Source of the DNA: an uncultured Clostridia bacterium
Lineage (GTDB): Bacteria; Bacillota; Clostridia; Oscillospirales; CAG-382
NCBI GenBank assembly: GCA_947628695.1
Contig: CANRAV010000001.1
Coordinates: 124,001-188,000 of the forward strand
Length of the DNA stretch: 64,000 nt
Direction of reading: 5' to 3'
This document shows, piece after piece, positions 44,274 to 52,290 of the stretch. Below the pieces are notes generated by a model that was not told the DNA's origin, made no database searches, and worked only from the letters and a program-made list of their open reading frames with translations. The position numbers and the translations under genes are program-made. Position 1 is the first letter of the stretch. Each line of letters starts with the position of its first letter.

Positions 44274-44951
44274 ATGAAAAAGATAAACAAGGTTGTATGG
44301 GGAATCGTGCTGACTGCGGCAGGGGTTCTGTTCGCTTTGAATGCGCTTGACATAACGGACATCGACGTGTTTTTCGACGGTTGGTGGACGCTGTTCATCA
44401 TTGTGCCCTGCACGGTCGGATTATTTACGGAACGCGAAAAGACCGGTAACATCATAGGCGTTTTGATTGGCGTATTTCTGCTGTTGTGCTGCCGTGATAT
44501 ATTGAGCTTTTCAATGCTTTGGAAATTGCTGTTTCCCACAATTATCGTGGTTATCGGGCTGAAAATGATATTTACGGGGCTGTTTCGCAACAAGGCAAAC
44601 GAGATTATTGCAAAAATCAAGCAAAACGGCGGAGAAGCAAAGTCTGGCTGCGCAGTCTTTTCGGGCTGCACTCTCAACTATGACGGCGAAGCGTTTGAAG
44701 GGGCAGAGCTGACCGCTGTTTTCGGCGGGGTAAAGTGCGATTTGCGGAACGCAGTGATTGAAAAGGATTGCGCCATACAGGCAACGGCAGTCTTCGGCAG
44801 CATAGACATTCTCGTTCCGGAGCATGTCAACGTAAAGGTGACCTCCAACAGCATTTTCGGCGGTGTTTCAAATAAGACCGCCGTTCGGAAGGACGCTCCG
44901 ACCGTTTACGTAAACGGGAATTGCATGTTTGGAGGCATTGAAATAAAATGA
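44274..44951 (+). CDS. LiaF-like transmembrane protein
   Basis: 225 residues. Four N-terminal hydrophobic segments (about 8-105: VVWGIVLTAAGVLFALNAL, TLFIIVPCTVGLF, IIGVLIGVFLLLCC, LLFPTIIVVIGLKMIF) precede a C-terminal beta-helix-like domain with repeated FGGVKCDLRNAVIEKDC and FGSIDILVPEHVNVKV units, as in LiaF and YvqF. LiaF represses the LiaRS envelope-stress system in Bacillus; no LiaRS pair is next to this gene. Codon choice (more TTG/CTG, fewer CTT) differs from the polA run, which hints at a different origin. Confidence 0.83.
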   Translation: MKKINKVVWGIVLTAAGVLFALNALDITDIDVFFDGWWTLFIIVPCTVGLFTEREKTGNIIGVLIGVFLLLCCRDILSFSMLWKLLFPTIIVVIGLKMIFTGLFRNKANEIIAKIKQNGGEAKSGCAVFSGCTLNYDGEAFEGAELTAVFGGVKCDLRNAVIEKDCAIQATAVFGSIDILVPEHVNVKVTSNSIFGGVSNKTAVRKDAPTVYVNGNCMFGGIEIK

Positions 44952-45763
44952 CCGCTTTCCAAAAAGTCATTAAATATCTGGCAATGGCATTTGCCGTTTT
45001 TTTGTCCGTCAGCATCATAGGGGGAGCGATCGGTGCACTCGGTCTGTTCGCCGGCTTTTTCGGGGGCGATGCCGTCGACGGTGACGTCCGGACCTATGAG
45101 GTTTATTCGGATATTTGCAGGCTTGAGGCGGACATAAATGCCGCCGATTTTACAATCAGGCAGGGCGAGAAATTCCTTGTTGAAAGCAATTTAAAGCATC
45201 TTACCGTTGAAGAGGAAAACGGCGTGCTTTCCATCAGGGAAACAAAAAAGTTCGGAAGCGTCTATAACGGTGCACTGCTTACGCTTTATATTCCCGCAGA
45301 CACGGTCTTCGAAAAAATAAGCATTAAGACCGGCGCAGGGAGATTGACGGCGGGCAGCTTGTCTTCCGAGGCCTTGGACTTAGAGCTCGGGGCAGGGGAC
45401 GCCGCAATAGAATCGCTGGTCGTCACAGCGGAAGCTTCCATTGACGGCGGCGCCGGAAGAATCACCGTATCCGGCGGAGCACTTCACAACCTTGATTTGG
45501 ATATGGGAATCGGTCAATTCAATTTGACGTCCGCACTTACAGGCGACTGCTCCTTTGATTTGGGCGTGGGAGAATCCAACATAACCGTGATCGGCGACAG
45601 GGAAAATTGCAAACTCGCCATTGATAAGGGCATTGGAAGCATTACTGTCGACGGCGAGAGGGTTTCCGACCTGAAAGAGCAGGGAAGCGCAGAAAACCGC
45701 ATAGACATCAGCGGCGGCATAGGTGCCGTCAACCTAAAATTCAAGAATTCTCCCGCAAACTGA
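44948..45763 (+). CDS. DUF4097-family beta-strand repeat membrane protein
   Basis: 271 residues, overlapping the LiaF-like gene as ATGA. One N-terminal membrane helix (about 10-38, with a Gly-rich GGAIGALGLFAGFFGG) and then a beta-helix of repeated short strands (LEADINAADFTIRQGE, ISIKTGAGRLTAGSL, LELGAGDAAIESL, DMGIGQFNLTSAL, IDKGIGSITVDG, ISGGIGAVNLKF). This is typical of DUF4097/LiaG-like proteins, which accompany LiaF or PadR-controlled envelope-stress genes. It probably faces the wall. Function not established. Confidence 0.82.
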   Translation: MTAFQKVIKYLAMAFAVFLSVSIIGGAIGALGLFAGFFGGDAVDGDVRTYEVYSDICRLEADINAADFTIRQGEKFLVESNLKHLTVEEENGVLSIRETKKFGSVYNGALLTLYIPADTVFEKISIKTGAGRLTAGSLSSEALDLELGAGDAAIESLVVTAEASIDGGAGRITVSGGALHNLDLDMGIGQFNLTSALTGDCSFDLGVGESNITVIGDRENCKLAIDKGIGSITVDGERVSDLKEQGSAENRIDISGGIGAVNLKFKNSPAN

Positions 45764-45896
45764 CACTCCTTGCAAAACAATTTACTTCAAAAAGCGTTCG
45801 GTATCTCCGGGCGCTTTTCTTTCGCCCGATTTCGACAAATTGCGCGCGGATGCTTTGCTATAATGTAGGCGCTACTTTATAAAAAGGGTGTTTTAC

Positions 45897-47825
45897 ATGG
45901 CAGAAAAGCAAAAATATGCGCTTAAAGGGTTCGTGCACCGTCTTTGCGCCGCGGCGGCGGCCAATGCGGACAAGCTTAAATGTGCCGCCTTTGCCTTTGC
46001 CGCCGGGCTTACGTCCGTTGGCGGCCTTTGCCCCTTCGGCTTTGCGTTTTTTATCGCCTGCGACGTGTGCGACAGGCTGCTTTTGTGCGTGCTTTTCCTT
46101 TGCTCGTTATTAGGCGGGAACGCCCTTACGGGTATAGTTCTCGGTGCAGGGCTTTACGCGTTTAAAAGGCTGCTGCCGCATGACGGCAGACGTGCGCTTA
46201 TGAAGGCGGCCGCTGCCTGCTTCGCCGCGCTGTTCCTTTGCATAACAAGGCTGGAGGGCGGGATATACGGCGCAGCTTCCGACGTGATATGCTCGTCTGC
46301 GCTGCCGCTTTTTACGCTGCTTTACGGGCTGCAGCGCACGCACGGGCGCGGTACGGCCGCGCACCTTGTCTCTGTCGCCGCCTATCTTTTCACACTTGTC
46401 CTCTTTTTGTTTAAGGCCCTCCCCGGCGCCTTTGCGGCGCGAACTGCGGTAATATTTGTCGCGCTTATTGCCGCGCGCGAGGGCGGCATGCTTCAAGGCG
46501 GGGCTTTGGGCTTCCTCTGCGGGCTTGCTTGCGACTCTGCCACCGCGGCCATGGCAGGCGTCTGCGGGCTTACGGGCGGGCTGCTTTTCACCGTAAGCGA
46601 ATACGCCGCCCTTCCCGCCGGGTGCATAGCGGGGCTTTGCACCGGCCTTTACTTTTTCGGCAGCGAAAAGGTGCCCTCGCTTATAATGTGTTATTTCGCC
46701 GCGGTGTGCGCCTACTTTGCGCTTAAAAACAAGCTTCCGCCCTTGTTTTCCGAGGAAGAAGGCGACGACGCAAAGCCGCACAGCGCGTCCGTGCTGCCCC
46801 TTTCGGAGGCGTTCTTTGCCATATCGCAAAGCGCGCGCATTGCTGCCATGGGCGGCAGCGCGGCCGTGCGCGCGGCGGACGATTACGCAAGCTTTTCACA
46901 GCTTCTCACAAACGCGCGCGACAACGCCGACGAAGACGAAAAGGTGGACAGAGAGCTTTCCCGTGCGGTGGTGACGATGCTGCACGGCGCCGGAGTGCGG
47001 GCGGAGAACGTGCGCGTCTGCGGCGGGCGCAAGAAATGCCTGGACGCGGAGAACGTCGTGATAGACGCGCTTAAGCTTTCATCCGACGACCTGTCACGCC
47101 TTGTCTCAAAGCTTACGGGCACAAATATGCGCCAGCCGGTTTTCTACCTGAAGGACGGCAAGGCGGCGCTGCACATGGAAAGCGCGCCCACATATCGCAT
47201 AGAGTGCTCGCGCACGGGGGTCTGCAAGCGCGGGGAAAGGGTGAGCGGCGACACCGTAAGCTTCTTTCGCGGACGCGACGGCATGTTCTTCGCCCTTATC
47301 AGCGACGGCATGGGCAGCGGCAAGGAGGCGGCCGTCTCCTCCCGCATTGCAAGCCTCTTCCTCGAAAAGCTGCTTGCGGCCGGCGCGGGCGCACAAAACG
47401 CAGTGTCGCTGCTGAACAGCTACCTATCCGCACGCGACAGCGAGGTCTTCGCCACCGTCGACCTGTTCGAGGCCGATTTGTACACGGGCAAGGGAGTGCT
47501 GTTCAAGGCGGGCGCTGCGCCGTCGTTTGTGCTGCGCGGCGGCAGCTGCAGGAAGCTTCAAAGCGCCACAGCCCCTGCGGGGATTCTGCGCGAGCTTTAC
47601 GCCGAGCGCCTCAGCTTCCCGCTTAAAACGGGCGACATGCTTGTTATGTTCTCCGACGGCATAGCCGGAGACGGCAGCGGCAGCGAGGCGGAGCGTCTCC
47701 TTCGCGCCCTCCCGCCCGAGTGCAGCACCGCATATATAGCGAACGCCATACTGGAGGACGCCGTAAAGCGCACCGGCAAGCAGGACGACATGAGCGTCTG
47801 CGTCATCAAAGTCATCGCGGCATGA
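45897..47825 (+). CDS. spoIIE: SpoIIE-family PPM phosphatase
   Basis: 642 residues from ATG 45897 (AAAAGGG 9 bases upstream); shorter than B. subtilis SpoIIE (about 827) mainly in the membrane part. Some eight to ten hydrophobic segments fill residues 25-275. A regulatory region (about 290-430) precedes the PP2C-type phosphatase, with metal ligands in FALISDGMGSGKEAA and DMLVMFSDGI and the end KQDDMSVCVIKV. SpoIIE dephosphorylates SpoIIAA to release sigma-F in the forespore. A TATAAT-type -10 lies at 45861-45866; its -35 is poor, which suggests an activator such as Spo0A. Confidence 0.92.
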   Translation: MAEKQKYALKGFVHRLCAAAAANADKLKCAAFAFAAGLTSVGGLCPFGFAFFIACDVCDRLLLCVLFLCSLLGGNALTGIVLGAGLYAFKRLLPHDGRRALMKAAAACFAALFLCITRLEGGIYGAASDVICSSALPLFTLLYGLQRTHGRGTAAHLVSVAAYLFTLVLFLFKALPGAFAARTAVIFVALIAAREGGMLQGGALGFLCGLACDSATAAMAGVCGLTGGLLFTVSEYAALPAGCIAGLCTGLYFFGSEKVPSLIMCYFAAVCAYFALKNKLPPLFSEEEGDDAKPHSASVLPLSEAFFAISQSARIAAMGGSAAVRAADDYASFSQLLTNARDNADEDEKVDRELSRAVVTMLHGAGVRAENVRVCGGRKKCLDAENVVIDALKLSSDDLSRLVSKLTGTNMRQPVFYLKDGKAALHMESAPTYRIECSRTGVCKRGERVSGDTVSFFRGRDGMFFALISDGMGSGKEAAVSSRIASLFLEKLLAAGAGAQNAVSLLNSYLSARDSEVFATVDLFEADLYTGKGVLFKAGAAPSFVLRGGSCRKLQSATAPAGILRELYAERLSFPLKTGDMLVMFSDGIAGDGSGSEAERLLRALPPECSTAYIANAILEDAVKRTGKQDDMSVCVIKVIAA

Positions 47826-47886
47826 ACCCGCAACCCCCACACTCCGCACTCCGCCTTCCACACCCAAAACTCCAAACTCCACTCCC

Positions 47887-47949
47887 CACTCCACACTCCA
47901 CACTCCACACTCCACACTCCACACTCCACACTCCACACTCCACACTCCA
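47887..47949. repeat. Heptamer tandem repeat (CACTCCA)x9
   Basis: Nine perfect copies of a 7-base unit, flanked on both sides (about 47840-48008) by degenerate CACTCC/CACACC-rich sequence. It lies between the spoIIE stop and the R3 repeat in a convergent junction. Open frames through it are repeat artefacts. It resembles the short heptamer repeats known from cyanobacteria and some Clostridia. Confidence 0.95.
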
Positions 47950-48021
47950 CATCTCACACCCCACACCCCACACCCAAAACTCCACCTCCACCTCCACTCT
48001 CCACTCCACGAACTAAAAAAT

Positions 48022-48065
48022 GAAAAAGCGGAAGCTTTTTCTTCCGCACTTCTTCACTATTCACT
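48022..48065. repeat. 44-bp repeat R3, copy 2 (inverted)
   Basis: Perfect reverse complement of 19840-19883. The internal CTTCCGC/GCGGAAG hairpin can serve as a terminator. Confidence 0.9.
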
Positions 48066-48086
48066 CGTACCTTTTCACTAAAAAAA

Positions 48087-48117
48087 GCGCGGCGCGCCCA
48101 ATCGGGCAGCGCCGCGC
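48087..48117 (-). terminator. Terminator of the 1259-residue amidase gene
   Basis: Minus-strand stem GCGCGGCG/CGCCGCGC followed by a run of seven T (48080-48086), 21 bases after the stop. Confidence 0.88.
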
Positions 48118-48137
48118 TGTATTACTTACTTAGTGGC

Positions 48138-51100
48138 TTATTCACCGAAGTTTTCGATGAGGCCTGCGTCGTACTTAAGGATCTGAACAGCGTCGAGGTT
48201 GTCAACAGCTTCGTCCTTATTTACGTTTGCATTCAGAAGCCCCTGTGCGGTAAGCTCTGCAATGTCTGCGTCGTGCTTGAGGACAGCCGCTGCGTCAACG
48301 TTGTCAACGTCGCCGTCGCAATCCGCGTCACCAAGGTCAACCTTAACCTCGGCATCCTTAACGGTTACGTTAACGGTGAGTACATTGTGCTCTGCCTCGA
48401 AGATCTTCGTGTCGGTTGCATGCTTAACCTTGAAGTAAAGGGTGTAGTCGCCGGGTTCCTTGCCGGTGAAGTCTGCAGAGTAGGTGTAGTTGATCTCCTT
48501 CTTGTAGCCTTCAATGGTGCTGTCGGAAACGAGAGAGGAAATGTCAACATCCTGCCAGGTCTCGCCGTCTTCGGAGTACTGGAGGCCGCTGAAGCCCATG
48601 CCGTCTGCAAGCTTAACAGCAACGTCAAACTTGGCAGCGTCGCCTGCTTCAAGCTCTACCTTTGCGGAAGCGTCAGCAGCGCCGAGAGCAACCTCGGAGC
48701 CGTTTACTGTAGCGGTACCGGTGCAGTCAACCTTGCCGCCGATCTGTTCGATAGTACCCCTTGCGATGGCAAGCGCCACATCGTTGAAGTAGTTGTCGAA
48801 GTTCTCGTTGTCGGTCGGGCTGCTTATGAAGGAAAGCTCTACGTATGCGAGAGGTATGTCGTACCTTGTGTTGGTGGTGAGAGAGAGATCTCCGCGTTCC
48901 TTAAGGCCCCTGTTGTTGAAGAGGGTCTTGCCGTCTGCGTCCTTGAGGGACATAAGCTCATCAAGTATCTTCTGAGAGAGAGCTATGTCAAGGTCGTCAT
49001 TCGGATAGTGGAGTACCTCGATACCGCCGACTGCGGGGTTCCCGAAGGAGTTGCGGTGGATAACGAGGGAAGCCTTGAAGTCGCCCGCGTTAGCCTTTGC
49101 AGCCCTGCTCATAAGCGGATGGGTCATGTCGGTGATCTTGGTGAATGCTACGGTGTAGCCGAGGCTTTCGAGAATCTCGCCGACCTTAAGAGACATATTG
49201 AGAGCGTCGGTCTTCTCGTACCTGTCGCCGTTTGTCGCGCCGGAGTCAGTGCCGCCGTGACCGGGGTCGATGATGACGTCTGCCGAGGTAACGGGCTGAC
49301 CACGGAGGTCAACGGGCTTCTCAACGAGGAAGAAGTTGTAGCTTTCGGAAAGCTCGGAATTCCTGTTGGCAACGCCGTCTGCAACAGCCTCTACCTGAAG
49401 CTTGGTGTAGTCGGTAGCCTTGTTGAAGTCTATGCCGGGGGTAAGCTCGGTAGTATAAGTGGTCTCGGTGAGGCCTTCCTTAACGAGAGCACCGTTTACA
49501 TATACGTTGTAGGACAACGCGCCGGGAACAGCTTCCCAGGTAACGGTCGGATTCTCGTAGGTGGACATATTCTTGAGGTTGCCGGTAAGAACGGGGGAAG
49601 CGAGAGGCTCAAGCCCGGACTGAGTGTCAACATGGCCGTAACCCATTATCTCGACTTCGGAAAGTGCTACGATGCCTGCGGGAAGCTCGACCTCAATTAT
49701 TACGTATGCACCGGTAAGCTCGCCGGAAGCGGTGTACTTCTTAACGGTGGTCGTGCTTTCTTCTGCGGTAAGCTCGCCGAGGAGTGTAGCGGTCTCAACG
49801 TTCTCTTCGTTGCCGACGTAAGCCTTCATTGCCGTCGGATAATCCCTGAGATTTGCGTCTCTGTTGTTGGCGTAAACGTTAATCTCGGTAACCTTGGTAG
49901 CTTCGTTCTCAAGCTTGAAGTAAATGTAAACGGTGCCTGCGCCGAAGCCGTCTTCGCTGGTCCATATCTCTATGTTCTCGGCCTTGTAGGCGGTCTGGTC
50001 ATATGCGCCGCCGGCGGGGATAACCTTATCGTTAAGCTTGCCGCTGTGGTAGTCTGCCCAGCCGTCTTCACCGAAGGAGTAGTTGGTTCCGCCGGTGCCC
50101 TTGTATGCAGCGAAGGGCGCCTGGTTCATATACTCGGGTTCGGGCTCTTCGGGTTCTACGGGGCCTGCTTCGCCGTCAAAGCCGAGTATCTCTATCTCGG
50201 TAAGAGCAACAACCGCAACGCCGGAGGGGATGGTAACCTCGATTATAACGTATTGTCCCTGCTTGGGAGCGCCGGTAACCGTGTAGTTCCTTACATAGCC
50301 TTCGTCTGTGGTAAGTGCCTCGCCTATAAGGGTGTTCTCATTGTGGTCGTCTTCGTTCGCGCCAACGTAAACCTTTACGGGGTTGGGATAGCCGCGGTTG
50401 CCGCCGGTGGTGCGGCTGTTGGCGTAAACGTTTGCACCGTTGACAACTACCTCCTTGTCAAACTTGAAGTAAACGTACATGGTGCCTGCGCTGAAGCCGG
50501 AGTTGTAGTACATCTCAAGGCTCTTGCCGGTCTCTACGTTGGAAGCGTCCTTGGAGATATAACCGTCGTTAAGTCTGCCGTTGTGATAGGTAGTGTCGCC
50601 GGTTTCGCCGTAGTCGGGCTTAGCGTCGCTGCCGTTGGAGATGTAGGTGCCCTTGTACTGGCCGTCGGGAGCCAGGTTCTTTGCGCCGTCAAGGTCGTAA
50701 GACATAATCTCAACCTCGTGAAGCGCTATCATGATAAGGGTGAAGTCTATCTCCATTTCGAGGATTACATATGTACCCTCTGCAGCCGCACCGTCGACGG
50801 TCCAGGTCTGAACGTAAGGATCGGCATTGTCGGAAATACCGCTGCCGAGAAGCGTTGCAGAGCTTATATCCTCGCTGTCGCCAACGTATGCGTTGATGTA
50901 GTTGGGCTGACCGCGTTTAGAGGAATTTCTCCTGTCGTTGGTGTGGATCTTAACCTGCTTTATAATGTGTGACTCTTCAAACTTGAAGTAAACGTATACA
51001 ACGCCGCCTGCGAATGCCGCATTGTAGTAAATCTCAACGTTGGGGTTCCTTTCAAGAGTGGGGGTGTCGTCGGGGTCGTTCTCGTCCGCGTCTGTGGGAA

Positions 51101-51917
51101 GGGTGGAGAGAATGCCGTCGTTAAGCTTGCCGCCGGTGTGATATTCCTGCCAATTGGCTTCGCCGCAGTACTTGCTGGTGGTACCGTTGGTAATGCCGGT
51201 GCCCTTGTACTCTGCCCGGTCGGCTATGTTCTTGAGAGGGATAAGGTCGCTGTCAAGAACAGGAGCCTTCTCCGGAACGTCTTCCGCAACGTTAACAGCC
51301 CAGCCGAACTCAACATTCTTCGGGTTGCCGTCGTCAACGAAAACGGTGTAGCAAGCGCCTTCGGGGTAGCCGCCGAGTGCCGCATAGGTCATAACCGCAG
51401 CGTCCGCCTTGCCGGCTGCAACAGCCTTGAAGCCAACGTGTATTACAAGCTTCTCGGCAACTGCCGTGCGTGCCTCATCGGTCTCCAGGGAAACAGCAAC
51501 CTTGACTTCTTTCATATAGTCTTCGGTGGCCTTTTCCGCAGGGCCGGTGGAAGCGTCGCTTACATTGGCAGCGAGGTCTTCAATGCCGTCAATGCTCTTG
51601 ACGCCGGTGAAAACCACGTACCTTGTGTCGATGTTGAAGTAAACGTCAACAGAGCCGGGGGCCTCATTAAGCGTAGAATACTTGATCTCGCCGAATGTGA
51701 GAACCATCTCAAACTCTTCGTCAACTTTTACCTCGGAGGGAGCGGTGACATTGAGCTTTGCAAGCTCGTCCCCCGCTTCTGCGTCGGGTGCAAAATCCTT
51801 GGTAAAGGAAGCTGCTTCTTCATCTGCGAAAGCCGCAAATGTCGGGAACGCCGTAAACAGGGTCATTACCATGAGTACAGCGAGCGCCATGGATAGATAC
51901 CTTTGCTTTCTGCTCAT
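48138..51917 (-). CDS. Secreted multidomain N-acetylmuramoyl-L-alanine amidase with dockerin
   Basis: 1259 residues. Signal peptide 1-31. Residues about 45-215 form a beta-sandwich resembling a cohesin/carbohydrate-binding fold (VDVYFNIDTRYVVFTGVKSI). Three related modules of 165-195 residues follow (about 218-775), each with YKGT...LNDG, an aromatic YVYFKF strand, YxxxxxAYVG and a closing ALxEVEIxGY, a discoidin-like layout. After a fibronectin-like segment comes Amidase_3 (about 875-1060) with zinc ligands in IDPGHGGTDSGA, DRYEKTDA and LVIHRNSFG and the catalytic Glu in VELSFIS. A beta domain and a C-terminal dockerin (GDADCDGDVDNVDAA, NVNKDEAVDNLDAV) end it. It cleaves peptidoglycan MurNAc-L-Ala bonds. 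Confidence 0.9.
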   Translation of the reverse strand: MSRKQRYLSMALAVLMVMTLFTAFPTFAAFADEEAASFTKDFAPDAEAGDELAKLNVTAPSEVKVDEEFEMVLTFGEIKYSTLNEAPGSVDVYFNIDTRYVVFTGVKSIDGIEDLAANVSDASTGPAEKATEDYMKEVKVAVSLETDEARTAVAEKLVIHVGFKAVAAGKADAAVMTYAALGGYPEGACYTVFVDDGNPKNVEFGWAVNVAEDVPEKAPVLDSDLIPLKNIADRAEYKGTGITNGTTSKYCGEANWQEYHTGGKLNDGILSTLPTDADENDPDDTPTLERNPNVEIYYNAAFAGGVVYVYFKFEESHIIKQVKIHTNDRRNSSKRGQPNYINAYVGDSEDISSATLLGSGISDNADPYVQTWTVDGAAAEGTYVILEMEIDFTLIMIALHEVEIMSYDLDGAKNLAPDGQYKGTYISNGSDAKPDYGETGDTTYHNGRLNDGYISKDASNVETGKSLEMYYNSGFSAGTMYVYFKFDKEVVVNGANVYANSRTTGGNRGYPNPVKVYVGANEDDHNENTLIGEALTTDEGYVRNYTVTGAPKQGQYVIIEVTIPSGVAVVALTEIEILGFDGEAGPVEPEEPEPEYMNQAPFAAYKGTGGTNYSFGEDGWADYHSGKLNDKVIPAGGAYDQTAYKAENIEIWTSEDGFGAGTVYIYFKLENEATKVTEINVYANNRDANLRDYPTAMKAYVGNEENVETATLLGELTAEESTTTVKKYTASGELTGAYVIIEVELPAGIVALSEVEIMGYGHVDTQSGLEPLASPVLTGNLKNMSTYENPTVTWEAVPGALSYNVYVNGALVKEGLTETTYTTELTPGIDFNKATDYTKLQVEAVADGVANRNSELSESYNFFLVEKPVDLRGQPVTSADVIIDPGHGGTDSGATNGDRYEKTDALNMSLKVGEILESLGYTVAFTKITDMTHPLMSRAAKANAGDFKASLVIHRNSFGNPAVGGIEVLHYPNDDLDIALSQKILDELMSLKDADGKTLFNNRGLKERGDLSLTTNTRYDIPLAYVELSFISSPTDNENFDNYFNDVALAIARGTIEQIGGKVDCTGTATVNGSEVALGAADASAKVELEAGDAAKFDVAVKLADGMGFSGLQYSEDGETWQDVDISSLVSDSTIEGYKKEINYTYSADFTGKEPGDYTLYFKVKHATDTKIFEAEHNVLTVNVTVKDAEVKVDLGDADCDGDVDNVDAAAVLKHDADIAELTAQGLLNANVNKDEAVDNLDAVQILKYDAGLIENFGE

Positions 51918-51954
51918 ATTTTTTCCTCCATTATAAATTTGTGCCTTGAATGAT

Positions 51955-51975
51955 CTTTTTTGCCTTCCGGCAAAA
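51955..51975 (-). other. Hairpin in the amidase 5' leader
   Basis: TTTTGCC/GGCAAAA stem with a 4-base loop inside the roughly 85-nt leader of the amidase message. It does not match a riboswitch class I know; possibly mRNA stability or an operator. Confidence 0.45.
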
Positions 51976-52009
51976 GGGCGACAAACCCCATGTATCTATT
52001 CTGATGTAG

Positions 52010-52038
52010 ATTTTATCACATTCCCTAAAAAAAGTCAA
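52010..52038 (-). promoter_or_regulatory. Promoter of the amidase gene
   Basis: On the minus strand TTGACT (52033-52038), 17-base spacer, TAAAAT (52010-52015), giving a leader of about 85 bases. The rest of the 51918-52290 gap holds the ABC-transporter promoter and AT-rich sequence; no gene is seen. Confidence 0.75.
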
Positions 52039-52203
52039 GTGGCATATCGGCAAATTTAGTAAAAATATTCACATTTATTGAAAAAGGCGAAGAAAAAATT
52101 TTCTTGCTGCGGAAAAATGCGCGGGAAAGAGCCTTTTTTGGCCGTTTTCGGCACAAAATGCGGGGAGGAATGCAAAAAATTACGTCCTTATGCGTAAAAT
52201 GAT

Positions 52204-52232
52204 TTGACAATAATTTAAGGGTGATTTATAAT
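52204..52232 (+). promoter_or_regulatory. Promoter of the ABC transporter with overlapping direct repeats
   Basis: TTGACA (52204-52209), 17-base spacer, TATAAT (52227-52232). A 13-base direct repeat ATAATTTAAGGGT occurs at 52210-52222 (the spacer) and 52228-52240 (over the -10), 18 bases apart; a regulator bound there would control initiation. Confidence 0.8.
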
Positions 52233-52290
52233 TTAAGGGTTAATATTTAAAAAATGGATTGGAACAGCATATCAGAGAGGGCGATGAAAA

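Noticed and set aside
47887..47949. Possible CRISPR array
   Set aside because: Unit of 7 bases with no spacers and no cas genes; it is a simple tandem repeat.
47424..47966. Minus-strand frame giving repeated CGVWSVE units
   Set aside because: It is a translation of the CACTCCA heptamer array and then antisense to spoIIE; no ribosome site.
48273..50972. 899-codon open frame on the plus strand opposite the amidase gene
   Set aside because: Its product is low-complexity Val/Gly/Cys-rich and matches no fold; it mirrors the codon bias of the real minus-strand gene.
51918..52030. Cyclic-di-GMP riboswitch before the amidase
   Set aside because: Only one short TTTTGCC/GGCAAAA hairpin; the conserved GEMM bases and tetraloop receptor are not present.
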